Positions 1 through 9,793 are shown, numbered from the stretch's first letter. The stretch: DNA of 64,000 nt from Albidovulum sp. bin36 (GCA_002238565.1 MPMP01000003.1:50861-114860); one strand, 5' to 3'. Numbers and translations: made by a program. Notes: generated by a model not told the origin, from the sequence alone.

Positions 1-45
1 CGCGAGCCAGTAGAGCAGGGATCGATGGAACCGGCTTTTCGGCAC
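1..45 (-). CDS. Branched-chain amino-acid ABC permease, N-terminal fragment (LivM-like)
   Basis: An open frame starts with GTG at position 45, one base after the LivH stop, and runs off the left edge of the window; only 15 codons are visible (start MPKSRFHRS). In Liv-type importers livM normally follows livH directly, so position and spacing are the main support. The visible residues are too few to identify a family by themselves, so the call is inference from gene order. Confidence 0.45.
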   Translation of the reverse strand, partial: MPKSRFHRSLLYWLA

Positions 46-46
46 G

Positions 47-898
47 CTAAAGCTCTCCGCGACCGAACAGGCCCTTCGGCGCGACGACTAGCACCACGAT
101 AATCAAGACCATCGTGAAGACTCCGCGCAGTTCGGCCGCGATCATCGCGGTCGTGAAGGTCTCCATGAAACCGATGATATGGGCGACGATCAGGCTGCCG
201 ACTATGCTGCCTATCCCCCCGACGACGACGACGGCGACGGCGACGATGAGCGGCCCGACCCACATGCTTGGGTTGAGCTGGGTATAGGTGGCGAAGAAAA
301 CGCCGGCGAGAGCGCCGAGAGCGCCGGAAATCGCCCAGGTCAAAAGATTCATTCGACGCGGATCGATACCCGAGATGATCGCGCCCTTCCTATCCATGGA
401 GACCGCTTGAATTGCGCGCCCGTAGCGAGTGTAGCGAACAAAAATCAAGAGTCCCGCCAGGGCGACCCAGCTGACGACCATGGCTACGAGCAAATTGTAG
501 GTTACAAACACGCCCTCGTAGCGGAACACGCCCTGAACGACCGGCCACATGCTTTTGGAAACGGGCCGGTAGATGAGGATAATAAGAGACTGCATGACGA
601 CTGCGAGAATCAATGTCGCGATTTCGACCGCGACGGGATTGCCTTCCAGGCGCCGGACCAGAATGCTGTAGGTTAGGACCGCGAAGGCGATTCCCGCTGC
701 GATCGCGAACAGGAAACCTCCGATCTTGGGAAGTCCCATAACCTGGACGGCCGTATAGTACATATAGCCGCCGAGCATGATATACACGCCGTAGGCCAGA
801 TTCAGCACCCGGCCTACGCTGAAGATCATCGTGAAGCCTACCGCGAGTAGCGCGTAGAGGCCGCTCAGAGCCAGGCCCTGGATCAATATGTTGACCAA
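47..898 (-). CDS. livH: Branched-chain amino-acid-type ABC transporter permease LivH
   Basis: Inner-membrane permease of a hydrophobic-amino-acid-type ABC importer, 283 residues, the normal LivH length. The protein is almost entirely hydrophobic helices, with the LivH-like opening LIQGLALSGLYALLAVGFTM and the cytoplasmic loop RYGRAIQAVSMDRKGA, where LivH proteins contact the ATPase. The start is a TTG preceded by GGAG about 8 bases upstream. It lies 72 bp downstream of the binding-protein gene on the same strand and is followed at once by a probable livM. Substrate is not readable from sequence: members of this group carry branched-chain amino acids, urea, amides or aromatic acids. Confidence 0.9.
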   Translation of the reverse strand: MVNILIQGLALSGLYALLAVGFTMIFSVGRVLNLAYGVYIMLGGYMYYTAVQVMGLPKIGGFLFAIAAGIAFAVLTYSILVRRLEGNPVAVEIATLILAVVMQSLIILIYRPVSKSMWPVVQGVFRYEGVFVTYNLLVAMVVSWVALAGLLIFVRYTRYGRAIQAVSMDRKGAIISGIDPRRMNLLTWAISGALGALAGVFFATYTQLNPSMWVGPLIVAVAVVVVGGIGSIVGSLIVAHIIGFMETFTTAMIAAELRGVFTMVLIIVVLVVAPKGLFGRGEL

Positions 899-970
899 AT
901 CCGCTTCTCCGAGCTACGGCGAATTACGATGCGTGCCGGAGGCGCGGCCCCCGGCAACGTGCTCGCTCTA

Positions 971-2275
971 TTAGTTCAGCCAGGGCGGAAGCTCGAATTC
1001 GCCGTTGGCGTACTTCGGCGGATAGATAATCCTCTGCTGACCGTCCTGATACCATTGCACGATAACCATAGGCGGAACTCCGTCGTCGTAGGGCTCCGTA
1101 ATGTCGAACTTCAGGTTGTGCGTGTACTCCCGGTTGGTTCTCGGCTCGATTTCGCCCGGCTTCCAGTAGGCGAAGCGATGCCAGAGCTGCCCGTCCTTCT
1201 CGAGCACGACGTCGGTGTTCTCCATTTCGGTCACCCAGGCGTCGAGCGGCGCGAATCCGCCCGCTCTTTCGGCCGCCGCAATCGCGTTCTTTATGCCGAA
1301 ATAAGCGTTGAATCCGTTGAAATGGGGATAGATCGGGCGCGAATCGTAGCGTTCCATGTAGGTGTCGACGAATTGCTGGGAAACCGGATCGTGATCCATT
1401 CCGGAGGCCGGAAGCGGACTGAACGAGGATGCGCCGCCGCCTGTGCCGCCCGTATCGTCCCAGAAGTCGCGGCCCATGGCCGCTACGTTGACGCCCGTCA
1501 TGGGAACGGGAACCTGCAGCTTGACGTATTGCGACGAAGGAACCTGGCTGTTGACCGACGAAATCAGATAGAGGAAGTCGGGATTCAGCGAGGCGGCCTT
1601 GTTGTAGATTGGCGCGAAATCGACCGCGTTGATGTCGTAGACGATCGTTTCGATTATCTCGATGCCCGCCTGCGCGTTCAGCTCGGCGGTAAGGAATTCA
1701 CCCATGCCGCTGCCGAAGGCCGTGTCCTCCTGGAGGATCACGGTGGATTTCCAGCCCATTTCGCCGGCGAGCATGTCCTTGCCGAAATCGATCAGGCTCG
1801 TCGCCAGCGCGTAGTCGGTGCCGATGTTCATGAAATACATCTTGTATTTTTCATAGTCGGCGACGACCATGTCGATGATGCCGATATAGGACGTCCATGT
1901 ATCCAAGGTCGGCGTGCGGTACTCCGCCATGCGCTCGAACCATCCCAGCGATACGTCGTCGATGGATCCGGAAACGATGAAATCGACGTTTTCCACGTCG
2001 TTGAGGTACTCGTACGCCTTGATCCCTTCGGTCACGTCTTCGAAAGTGTCGGCCGTTACCAGCTTAATCTGGCGCCCTCCAAGCACGCCCCCGGCGGCAT
2101 TGAGTTCGTCAACGGCGATTTCGGCGCCGCGCAGAGTGCTTAGCCCCACGTCGGACGACATCGAGCCGATAAACCCGATAACTACAGGATCGTCCTGCGC
2201 GTTCGCCGCCAGCGCCGCCGCGCCAAGAAGCGCGCCCGCGCCCGCAAATCGGCGGAATCCTTTAATTGCATCCAT
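971..2275 (-). CDS. Periplasmic binding protein of a Liv-type ABC importer
   Basis: Solute receptor of the importer encoded downstream, 434 residues. A signal peptide (residues about 1-26, ending in the AANAQ region) precedes a type-1 periplasmic-binding fold that begins PVVIGFIGSMSSDVG and has the usual LivK-like features: a GAEIAVDELNAAGGVLGG segment near residue 50 and alternating Rossmann-like lobes. The start ATG follows a GGGAGA ribosome-binding site. The long aromatic C-terminus (ending PPWLN) is typical of amide/urea/aromatic-compound receptors in this family rather than of LivK itself, so branched-chain amino acids should not be assumed as substrate. Confidence 0.88.
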   Translation of the reverse strand: MDAIKGFRRFAGAGALLGAAALAANAQDDPVVIGFIGSMSSDVGLSTLRGAEIAVDELNAAGGVLGGRQIKLVTADTFEDVTEGIKAYEYLNDVENVDFIVSGSIDDVSLGWFERMAEYRTPTLDTWTSYIGIIDMVVADYEKYKMYFMNIGTDYALATSLIDFGKDMLAGEMGWKSTVILQEDTAFGSGMGEFLTAELNAQAGIEIIETIVYDINAVDFAPIYNKAASLNPDFLYLISSVNSQVPSSQYVKLQVPVPMTGVNVAAMGRDFWDDTGGTGGGASSFSPLPASGMDHDPVSQQFVDTYMERYDSRPIYPHFNGFNAYFGIKNAIAAAERAGGFAPLDAWVTEMENTDVVLEKDGQLWHRFAYWKPGEIEPRTNREYTHNLKFDITEPYDDGVPPMVIVQWYQDGQQRIIYPPKYANGEFELPPWLN

Positions 2276-3078
2276 TATTTTTCTCCCAAGCGTTGCGTGT
2301 TCACGTCGTAGGCCGGTTCAAGGACCCGCGCCCGCTCCTTCCAACTAATATGCAAGCCCGCCGGACTGCAAGCGCTAATACCTCCGACCGTTCGCGGCGA
2401 GGACCGCCGTCATTCATTCGGAGAACGGCGCACAAGGATGCTATCGATCGAAGCCGAGAGGAAAAATTGCGGCAAATTGCCGGCCTCTGTCCTAAACTAT
2501 CCGCCGATTGAGGCCGAATGGAAACTCGCGGCGCGGCGCGCGCCGGGCTCTCCCGGCATGCAGTCCCCGCGGCCGATTGCTCGGCGCGGTTTCGGCTTTG
2601 AAGAATGCCGCGTTCACATACGGCGCGACCGCGCCATTCGCCGGGACGCCATGGCTGAATTCGCGGATTGACCGGCTCGGCGGACTAGAATTTTCCAGCC
2701 GACATTGAATCCTGCGTTCATCGGGTTCGAAACTGAGCTGCCGCCGTTCATCCCGCGCGCCGCTACGGACGTCTTCCGGCGCGCGGCAAGCAAGACCTAT
2801 TCCGGCGGCCGCAAATGCAAAAGCGCTTCGGCGCCGAGAGCTCCGGCAACCGCCCAATGGGCTGCGGGCGCCCGTTATCGCTTGAACAGGCCGAGGCGCG
2901 TTCCGGGCCAAATCCGATTTTACCCGCTCCCGACTTAACGGTGCCAACCGGGTCCGTCCAGAATTAGAACGTCGACGGAGTACCGGTAAAGCCGACGACA
3001 AAGCCGTCTTGCGGGGTATTCATAGACAGCCGGCGGGGACGCTTCGGAATAGCGGCGGATAGTAGGCGAAGAGAGGAA
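2276..3078. other. Intergenic region, no supported gene
   Basis: About 800 bp. Short overlapping open frames on both strands have arginine- and proline-rich composition with no recognisable motif or consistent ribosome-binding site; I treat them as chance frames of GC-rich DNA. The promoter of the binding-protein operon must lie near 2280-2400, but no convincing -35/-10 pair stands out. Confidence 0.6.
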
Positions 3079-4638
3079 TTACGTCGCCCAAATCGTGATC
3101 GGGGACTTTTCCGCTCTTATTTCTTGGCGATAGATTGTCTCTTCCCATTTTCGAGCGTAGGGATGGCCGAAGAGTACGAGGTGGCCGGATTCCGCTCCGG
3201 TTCGGCCCATATGGCGGTGCAACATAGCGATTTTGCTGGCGTCCGCGGCTTTAGTCTTGCTACGCTCCATGCATTCCACGATGAAAATCTGTTCACCATT
3301 CGCGAGCGGCCAGCGTATCAGAAAATCGGGGCGCTTGCTGCCGTAGTCCCAATCCAACGTGCCGCCACCATCGATCACTCGCTGCAAATACACGTGCAGC
3401 AGCAATTGCCAACTGGCGGCGGTGCAGTGGAAGGCATCGGACCATAAGCTGGCGTTTTCACGATAGAACTGCTGAAAGTCGCTAAGCAATCTCGAAATTT
3501 CTAGCTTGCCCGACTTGTCGACATAGGGCGGCCGTTCCAACATAAGCCCCTCCTGACCGTCATCGGCAAGAGCCCGTGAAAAAACCTCGGAATAAATCGG
3601 ATTGGCGATGCGAAGCGGCGCGTTTCTAGCCACGAGTCCCAGATCCCTGGCATAATTGAGATCTTCCGACGAGAAATCACTCCCGGAACTGCCTGTTAGG
3701 AGCGGTTCGACAACTCCGCGAACGCGGTCCTCCGCGAGCTTGGCGGCAAGCTGGCTCAAATGGTGGTCGTGTCGATGGATCAACGCTTTGCAGGCATCTA
3801 AAACGATTCCCGAGGTTATAGTTTCTACGCTGCTCCGAGCTGAACCGCTTTCCAAGCAGATTTCCGATGCAAGCGCGTTTACGAGCCAGGGCTGGCCCCG
3901 AGTTCGACCCCAAATCGCGTCCATCGCGCTATCGGTGAATGCTTGCCTCGACTCTGCAGCATGCTGATGCAGCAGCGCATACGTTTCAGCCTCGGAAAAG
4001 TCGTCAAGACGAAGCGATTCGGCCTCGATGTCAAATACGTCTCCGACGACAATGTCCGCCTCTTCCGAAGGGGAGCGGATGATGTTGTCGCGTACATCGC
4101 GCTGGCCGCACAATATCACGCTTTGCGGAAAATCGTCGGGGCGCCATTGGAAACCTTCTCGAAGCTGCCACAGCACGGAAATGAGGGAATCGCCAGAAAG
4201 GGCGTCGATGTCGTCCAAAATTAGTACGAGCGGCCTCCGCTCAATGGAGGCCCAATAGGATAAGAAATCAAACAGCGCACTATCGGCCCCCGATTTTTTC
4301 AGCATTTCAAGCCAAGTGTAGCCTATTAGGACTAATGGTAGCTCGGATCGAATCCGCAATGCTCCGAGCATCGCGCGCACGGCGCCGTAAACGTCCGCCC
4401 GACCTGCCTGGGAGATTTCGACATTAACGTAAACGCAATTGTATGAGCCTGTCGCGTTCAATCGATCTCGGAGCGAAAGTAAAAAGGTCGTTTTTCCAGA
4501 CTGCGGAGGCGCATGGAGCACGAAGTATTGCGAATCGTCGATACGACGTAGAATTGCTGGCAGATCAACCCTGAACAGCGGCGGAACATGATAGTGCCGG
4601 GCCGGGATAATCGGTCCATTCGTATTAAAGTAGCGCAT
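3079..4638 (-). CDS. AAA-family ATPase with C-terminal nuclease-like domain
   Basis: A 519-residue STAND/AAA-type ATPase. Walker A is APPQSGKT (residues 43-50) and Walker B is LVLILDDID (137-144); residues about 1-330 resemble the AAA domain found in orphan ATPase proteins. The C-terminal part carries RPDFLIRWP (D438) followed by IFIVECM (E455), the spacing of a PD-(D/E)xK nuclease core, but the final lysine position is Met (E-C-M), so catalysis is doubtful. It has no operon partner: an 800-bp gap follows and a 980-bp gap precedes it. Proteins with this layout are common in accessory DNA and are often suspected of mobile-element or defence roles; no specific function can be assigned. Confidence 0.7.
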   Translation of the reverse strand: MRYFNTNGPIIPARHYHVPPLFRVDLPAILRRIDDSQYFVLHAPPQSGKTTFLLSLRDRLNATGSYNCVYVNVEISQAGRADVYGAVRAMLGALRIRSELPLVLIGYTWLEMLKKSGADSALFDFLSYWASIERRPLVLILDDIDALSGDSLISVLWQLREGFQWRPDDFPQSVILCGQRDVRDNIIRSPSEEADIVVGDVFDIEAESLRLDDFSEAETYALLHQHAAESRQAFTDSAMDAIWGRTRGQPWLVNALASEICLESGSARSSVETITSGIVLDACKALIHRHDHHLSQLAAKLAEDRVRGVVEPLLTGSSGSDFSSEDLNYARDLGLVARNAPLRIANPIYSEVFSRALADDGQEGLMLERPPYVDKSGKLEISRLLSDFQQFYRENASLWSDAFHCTAASWQLLLHVYLQRVIDGGGTLDWDYGSKRPDFLIRWPLANGEQIFIVECMERSKTKAADASKIAMLHRHMGRTGAESGHLVLFGHPYARKWEETIYRQEIRAEKSPITIWAT

Positions 4639-5558
4639 ACAGTGTTATAGGCAGATCAAGTCAGTTTTCAAAGGGGCTTGTTGCTTCGAGTAATTTTCTT
4701 GGCGGCTGAATTTGATACCTGACAGGAATCCTGAAGCGTCTGAATGGACAAAGCGCGACTCGTTGAACCATAACTCCATATTGCCCGCTTGTTTGGCGAT
4801 TTCTATTGGAAACGGATTTCGAGGGTCATCTCAAGTCGCTATCCGGTAAGCTAGGATTCGCTTGCCTGGCGCCTTTCATTCGCTTGTCTTCAAGTTTCCC
4901 ATTTGGACCGAAGGAAAACCGGGTCAGCCGCAGCCGAACAGGGCCATGCATATTCAGTTCTTCGAAAAGTCAGCATGGTTTCGTTCGACGCTTCATATTC
5001 TACAGGGCGCAAGGGCATTCAACTTAGAAACGGATTCGTTTGCAAGCGGTCAAACGTTACCGCACGGACAGGTTAAGGTCATCTTGGTTCTGACGAACAC
5101 TCAGATATTGGCCGAAACAGTCAAAGAGCCACGCTGAATTGCCATGCCGTTCCGGCGCACCGAAGTTAAAGGCACTAGTAGGCGAAATTTTTGCCAACGA
5201 TGTTTGACCTCAAACGAATCCTTGAAGTCGCAACGGACCGTTTCAATTACATCCAATACCCACAACGAAAACTTCTGCACGATTACGATGAGCCGATAAC
5301 ATGCGCCCGCAAAAATTAAGTTTTTCCTTACACAAAAGGGTGGCTCGGATAGTGATTCAAAGCCGATTTCCCGAAAAAACGGTTGGCAAAGCGGCTAAAT
5401 TGCCTATTCCTTCACCATCCCTATCCATGAATGCGCCATTCGCAAACAAAATGAATCGGTGCAGCAATTCAAAAAATCGGATGAGTTCTTTTATCGCGCA
5501 TTTCGATTTTCCGGCTATTTTTGAATTGGCAAGCATGAAGCAATGAATCTCTTTCCTA
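4639..5558. other. Intergenic region, AT-richer, no supported gene
   Basis: About 920 bp between the divergent ATPase and regulator genes, noticeably AT-richer than the flanking operons. A 39-codon open frame at 5200-5319 (+, starting MFDLKRILEV) has natural-looking composition but no recognised homologue and could be a gene remnant. Nothing else is supported. Confidence 0.5.
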
Positions 5559-5587
5559 TTGACGATTAAACAAAACTTGCATAAATT
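5559..5587 (+). promoter_or_regulatory. Candidate sigma-70-type promoter of the regulator gene
   Basis: TTGACG at 5559-5564, a 17-base spacer, then TAAATT at 5582-5587, about 34 bases before the start codon of the XRE-cupin gene. A second AT-rich box, TATACT, lies at 5593-5598. The match is seen by eye only. Confidence 0.4.
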
Positions 5588-5620
5588 GTACCTATACTAA
5601 AAATTTGACATCGCCACGCT

Positions 5621-6301
5621 ATGAAATCCCAGTTCTCGGTCAAATCCAATATCCACAGGAATTTGGAACCCTTGGGTTCGAGATTGAGGGAGCACAGGCG
5701 CGCGCTAGGCTATACGCTGCAGGAGGTTGCGGACGCGACAAATCTTTCAGTCGGTTTTATTTCTCAGCTTGAACGAGACCTGACTTCGCCGTCGCTCGCT
5801 TCGCTTGCCGCAATCTCGCAATTTCTCCAGACCCACGTCTCGGAATTTCTTGTAATGCCCGGGGCAAGTTCGTCAGTTTCCCGTCCTAAAGACAGGGAAC
5901 TTCATTCGTTCACAAAGGGCGGTCAGATATTCGAGCGAATTTCCGCGACGTTTCCCGGCCATTTGCTTAACGCCGTTATCATCCAAAAGGCCCCCGGCTA
6001 TCGGAGCGAACTCAGTCGACACGAAGGCGAGGAGCTCTACTACGTGATTGAAGGATCAATCACGATCGAACTCGATAACAGGCAAATCATCCTGCATGCC
6101 GGCGATTCCATGCATTTTGAATCGGGGAGAAGCCATTCGACTTGGAATCATACTACGAACACTACCCGAATTCTCGTCGTTTGCACAATGGATGTATTCG
6201 GCGACAACGAGCGAATGCCGGACGACGGCCCCCGAGAGTTATATGGCCCGAATGCCCGGATTCACATGGCGAACCAAAAGACAGAGAAAGGAAACTTATG
6301 A
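5621..6301 (+). CDS. XRE-family transcriptional regulator with cupin domain (PuuR-like architecture)
   Basis: DNA-binding regulator of 226 residues. Residues about 17-72 form a helix-turn-helix of the XRE type (GYTLQEVADATN ... GFISQLERDLTSPSLASL), and residues about 125-200 form a cupin barrel (SRHEGEELYYVIEGSITIEL ... AGDSMHFESGRSHSTWN) that in this family binds the inducer. PuuR, the repressor of gamma-glutamyl-putrescine catabolism, has the same two-domain layout, though many other regulators do too. Its stop overlaps the start of the next gene (ATGA at 6298-6301), so it is the first gene of the transporter operon and probably senses that substrate. No strong Shine-Dalgarno precedes the ATG. 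Confidence 0.88.
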   Translation: MKSQFSVKSNIHRNLEPLGSRLREHRRALGYTLQEVADATNLSVGFISQLERDLTSPSLASLAAISQFLQTHVSEFLVMPGASSSVSRPKDRELHSFTKGGQIFERISATFPGHLLNAVIIQKAPGYRSELSRHEGEELYYVIEGSITIELDNRQIILHAGDSMHFESGRSHSTWNHTTNTTRILVVCTMDVFGDNERMPDDGPRELYGPNARIHMANQKTEKGNL

Positions 6302-7881
6302 TGACAAGCATATTGAAAGCTTCGATGGCAGGCATGGCGCTAGCGGCGCTGGCGACCGCCGCGAGCGCGGGCGGAACCTTGCGCCTCGACGAAGTCGCAG
6401 TAGGCGGACCGGATCCGGCCAAGGCCGCGGACTACTCCGATTCCAGTCTGATATTCAATGTCTACGACACGCTGATCCTGCCTAGGCAGGGCGGACCGGG
6501 ACATGTTCCGCATCTTGCGGAGAGCTGGGAAGGGGAAGGAACGAGCTTTACCTTCAACCTTCGACCCGATGTCAGCTTTCATAGCGGCAACCCGCTTACC
6601 GCCGACGATGTCGTGTTTTCTTTCGAGCGAACGGTCGGCCTCGGGCAAGGCTTGTCCTACCTGTTCGGCCTTGTCGACAGCGTCGAAGCCATCGATGCCG
6701 ACACCGTGCGTTTCAACCTGGCGCAGCCCAACGCGCCGTTCGTCGCTTCGCTGGTGCGTCTGCCTATCGTGGATAAAAAGCTCGTCATGGAAAATCTGGG
6801 GGACGGCGAAGGTGACATGAAGGACTGGGGACAGGCATTCCTTTCCGCCAACGGCGCCGGCACCGGAGCCTACATCGTAAAGTCGCACAACCCGCAAGAA
6901 GAAACGGTCATGCTGCGCAACGACAACTACTTCCTCGGCGTTCCCGAAAAAGCGCCGGATACGGTCCGCTTGCGATACGGGCTGGAAGCCGCCACAGTAC
7001 GAACGCTAATCGCCCAGGGCGAGCACGACATCTCGTCCCAGTGGCTGCCGCCCGAAGTCAAGAAAGCGCTTGCCGACGACGGCATGCAGCTCCTGACCGA
7101 GAGCGGAACCGGAGCCTTCTATTTCAAAATGAACACTACGCGCGCGCCCCTCGACGATGTCCACTGCCGGATGGCGCTTTCGAACGTATTCGACTACGGC
7201 TCCGTGCTCAAGCTGATCGCAATTACGGACACGGTATCCGGAGGCTCGCCCTCGACAGGCGCAATTCCAGTCGGCATGTTCGGAGCAAATCCCGCGGATG
7301 AAGTGCTGGTGCGCGATATCGAGGCTGCGAAGGCCCACCTCGCCGCATGCCGATACGATCCGGCGGAGTTCACGGTTGAGATTTCCTGGATCGCCGAGGT
7401 GCCGCTCGAAGAACGCCTCGCGCTGCTTATGCAGGCGAATCTCGCCGAGATCGGCGTTAATTCCACGATTCAGAAAGTTCCATGGGCGCTTTTTACCGAA
7501 ATGGTGTCGAAGCCGGAAAACACGCCGAATCTTTCGCAGATATTCGTAACGGCGGTGACCGGAGACCCGGATACGCTCCTTTACGGAATGTACCATTCCA
7601 CTTCCGCCGGCACCTGGCAGTCGCCCGAGTATCTGAATGACGCCGAGGTCGATTCCCTTCTCGACGCGGGACGAACCGGCGCAAGCGAAAGCGACCGGCA
7701 GGAGGCCTATGCGGCATTGAACGCTCGCCTCATGGACCTGACGGCTTCGATCTACGGATTCGATCGCCAGTCGGTTTTCGCGGCCAGCCCGCGCGTCAGC
7801 GTTCCGGCGCTTTCGGATCCGGCGATGGCGTTTGGCCTCGACGGGATGGGATTTGCCTTCCGCCTCATGGAAATCGAATAG
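6298..7881 (+). CDS. Periplasmic binding protein of a family-5 (peptide/opine/nickel) ABC importer
   Basis: Solute-binding protein of about 527 residues. I place the start at the ATG that overlaps the regulator stop, because it yields a clean signal peptide (MMTSILKASMAGMALAALAT..., cleavage near ASAGG); a longer upstream frame would lie inside the regulator gene. The mature protein has the SBP_bac_5 features: LAESWEGEGTSFTFNLRPDVSFHSGNPLTADDVVFSFERT near residues 70-115 and a C-terminal lobe. Family members bind di- and oligopeptides, opines, glutathione or nickel. It heads the complete importer encoded at 7938-11474. Confidence 0.92.
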   Translation: MMTSILKASMAGMALAALATAASAGGTLRLDEVAVGGPDPAKAADYSDSSLIFNVYDTLILPRQGGPGHVPHLAESWEGEGTSFTFNLRPDVSFHSGNPLTADDVVFSFERTVGLGQGLSYLFGLVDSVEAIDADTVRFNLAQPNAPFVASLVRLPIVDKKLVMENLGDGEGDMKDWGQAFLSANGAGTGAYIVKSHNPQEETVMLRNDNYFLGVPEKAPDTVRLRYGLEAATVRTLIAQGEHDISSQWLPPEVKKALADDGMQLLTESGTGAFYFKMNTTRAPLDDVHCRMALSNVFDYGSVLKLIAITDTVSGGSPSTGAIPVGMFGANPADEVLVRDIEAAKAHLAACRYDPAEFTVEISWIAEVPLEERLALLMQANLAEIGVNSTIQKVPWALFTEMVSKPENTPNLSQIFVTAVTGDPDTLLYGMYHSTSAGTWQSPEYLNDAEVDSLLDAGRTGASESDRQEAYAALNARLMDLTASIYGFDRQSVFAASPRVSVPALSDPAMAFGLDGMGFAFRLMEIE

Positions 7882-7893
7882 CCTTCGATAGCT

Positions 7894-7918
7894 CCGGCGC
7901 CTACTCGCAGGGCGCCGG
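7894..7918 (+). promoter_or_regulatory. Intercistronic stem-loop after the binding-protein gene
   Basis: 8-bp arms CCGGCGCC / GGCGCCGG with a 9-base loop, 12 bases after the stop codon and with no following T-run. Such stem-loops commonly protect the mRNA of the highly expressed binding protein from 3' decay and reduce read-through into the permease genes; that role is inferred. Confidence 0.6.
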
Positions 7919-7937
7919 CAGCGAAAAGGTGAGGTAA

Positions 7938-8963
7938 ATGCGCTCCGTGTGCAAGCTGCTGGCGGGAAGGGTGGCGATATCGCTTCTTGTTCTCGCCGGC
8001 GTATCGGTCCTCGTCTTCGCGATCGCCAGGATCATACCCGGCGATCCCGCTCGAATAGCGCTGGGGCCGAACGCGACCGCGGAGCAGGTTCGAAAGCTCC
8101 GCGAACAGCTTCATCTCGACGAGCCCGTCTGGATTCAATACGGCTTTTTCGTTCGCGACCTAGCCAAGGGCGACCTCGGCGTTTCGCTCTACACCAATCG
8201 ACCGGTTACGACCGATATCGCGCAATTCCTGCCGGCGACGCTCGAGCTGATCCTGGTTGCGGGAATCTTCATGATCGGGATCGGGCTGCCGCTCGGCATA
8301 CTCTCGGCGCGCTACCGCGGGCGAGCGGTCGATCACGTCATCCGCATCGCGTCCCTTCTCGGCGTTTCGGCTCCGAGCTTCGTCTGGGCGGTCATTCTGA
8401 TGCTGCTCTTCGCCTTCTTCCTGCCGCTGTTCCCGATCGCGGGCCGCATATCCACGGATTACGAAATTGCCAGGGCGACCGGGTTCCTGCTCGTCGACAG
8501 CCTCCTCGCCGCCAATTTCGCAGCGTTCGGCAATGCCCTGTGGCACATCGTCCTGCCCGCCTTCGCGCTCGCGCTCTCGGGAATCGGCCAGGCCGCGCGA
8601 TTAACTCGCGCGAATATGATCGAGACCTATGAAAAGCCGTTTATCGAAATGGCGCGATCCTACGGATTCCCGGAGAAGAGAATCGCGAGGCGCTACGCCT
8701 TCAGACCGTCTCTCATTCCTTCGCTCACGATTCTGGGACTCGACTTCGCGGCGATGCTCGGAAACGCGTTTCTCGTCGAAGCCATCTTCGCATGGCCCGG
8801 CCTTTCCCGGTACGGCGTAACCGTCATTCTTCGCAAGGATCTCAACGCGATTGTGGGAACCGTGCTGATCATCTCCGCTGCTTTTCTAATCGCGAACCTG
8901 GTTGTGGACCTTCTGATCGCGTTTCTCAACCCGCGCATCCGCTACGGTCAGGAGTCGAAATGA
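7938..8963 (+). CDS. Peptide/opine-type ABC permease (DppB-like)
   Basis: Inner-membrane permease of 341 residues, normal for DppB/OppB. The N-terminus matches the family signature around residues 25-60 (ARIIPGDPARIALGPNATAEQ ... LREQLHLDEPVWIQYG), followed by about six transmembrane helices and the EAA loop region ARSYGFPEKRIARRYAFRPS that docks to the ATPases. It begins 56 bp after the binding protein, preceded by AGGTGAGG, and overlaps the next permease by four bases (ATGA at 8960-8963). Confidence 0.93.
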   Translation: MRSVCKLLAGRVAISLLVLAGVSVLVFAIARIIPGDPARIALGPNATAEQVRKLREQLHLDEPVWIQYGFFVRDLAKGDLGVSLYTNRPVTTDIAQFLPATLELILVAGIFMIGIGLPLGILSARYRGRAVDHVIRIASLLGVSAPSFVWAVILMLLFAFFLPLFPIAGRISTDYEIARATGFLLVDSLLAANFAAFGNALWHIVLPAFALALSGIGQAARLTRANMIETYEKPFIEMARSYGFPEKRIARRYAFRPSLIPSLTILGLDFAAMLGNAFLVEAIFAWPGLSRYGVTVILRKDLNAIVGTVLIISAAFLIANLVVDLLIAFLNPRIRYGQESK

Positions 8964-9793
8964 GACGATCCCTGGCCATTATCTCCGCCAACCCCATGTC
9001 GCTGACCGGAGTCATTCTTATCGCGCTCGTCGTAGTCTCGGCAGCCCTTGCGGACTTCATCGCGCCCTTTCCCGCCCATCGCGGCGCGGTCGTGGATTTC
9101 GCGAACTTCAACCAGCCGCCGAAATGGCCCAACATCATGGGCACCGACCTGGTCGGGCGCGATCTCTTCAGCCGCATACTTTACGCCTACAGGATATCGC
9201 TCATTCTGGGCGTCGTCGTACTCGCGCTCGCGGTGCCCGTCGGCATCGTCGCGGGACTCGCGGCCGGCTACATCGGCGGACGAACGCAATTCGTTCTCAT
9301 GCGCACCACCGACGTTTTTCTTTCTATCCCGCCGCTGGTTCTCGCCATGTCGATCATGGGAGTCCTCGAGCCGACGCTGGCCAACGGCATGATGGCGGTC
9401 ACGGCGATGTGGTGGCCATGGTACTCGCGCCTCGTCTTCAACATTACGCTTGCGGAAAAGGAAGAAGGCTATGTCCTCGCCGCCGAGCTAATCGGAGCGT
9501 CGCGCCTTCACATCATGTTCCGGGAAATCCTGCCGAACTGCCTTCCGGCGATTATTACGAAAATGACTCTCGATCTCGGTTTCGTCATTCTCATAGCCTC
9601 GTCGCTGTCTTTTCTCGGCCTAGGCGTCCAGCCGCCGACGCCCGATCTAGGATCCATGGTCGCCCAGGGCGCCAGCTATCTTCCCGATTCCTGGTGGCTA
9701 ACCGTGTTTCCGGGGCTCGCCATTCTGGTCGCGGTATTCGGATTCAATCTTCTGGGGGATGCGCTCCGCGACATCCTCGGCGCCGACCGATGA
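8960..9793 (+). CDS. Peptide/opine-type ABC permease (DppC-like)
   Basis: Second inner-membrane permease, 277 residues. The start is the ATG overlapping the DppB-like stop; longer in-frame extensions lie inside the upstream gene. The N-terminus has one helix and the periplasmic segment ending NIMGTDLVGRDLFSRILYAYR, the DppC hallmark (GTDxxGRD). The EAA loop is AAELIGASRLHIMFREILPN near residue 175. It is translationally coupled on both sides by ATGA overlaps. Confidence 0.93.
   Translation: MRRSLAIISANPMSLTGVILIALVVVSAALADFIAPFPAHRGAVVDFANFNQPPKWPNIMGTDLVGRDLFSRILYAYRISLILGVVVLALAVPVGIVAGLAAGYIGGRTQFVLMRTTDVFLSIPPLVLAMSIMGVLEPTLANGMMAVTAMWWPWYSRLVFNITLAEKEEGYVLAAELIGASRLHIMFREILPNCLPAIITKMTLDLGFVILIASSLSFLGLGVQPPTPDLGSMVAQGASYLPDSWWLTVFPGLAILVAVFGFNLLGDALRDILGADR

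Noticed and set aside
929..2143. A 404-codon plus-strand frame opposite the Liv-type binding protein
   Set aside because: It is the antisense shadow of a clearly coding gene with signal peptide and family motifs; its own translation is Arg/Val-rich with no domain. The same reasoning excludes the long frames opposite 15910-17097, 17723-19108 and 51242-52726.
2492..3001. 169-codon minus-strand frame upstream of the Liv operon
   Set aside because: Arginine-rich, overlaps several other chance frames, no ribosome site or recognisable motif.
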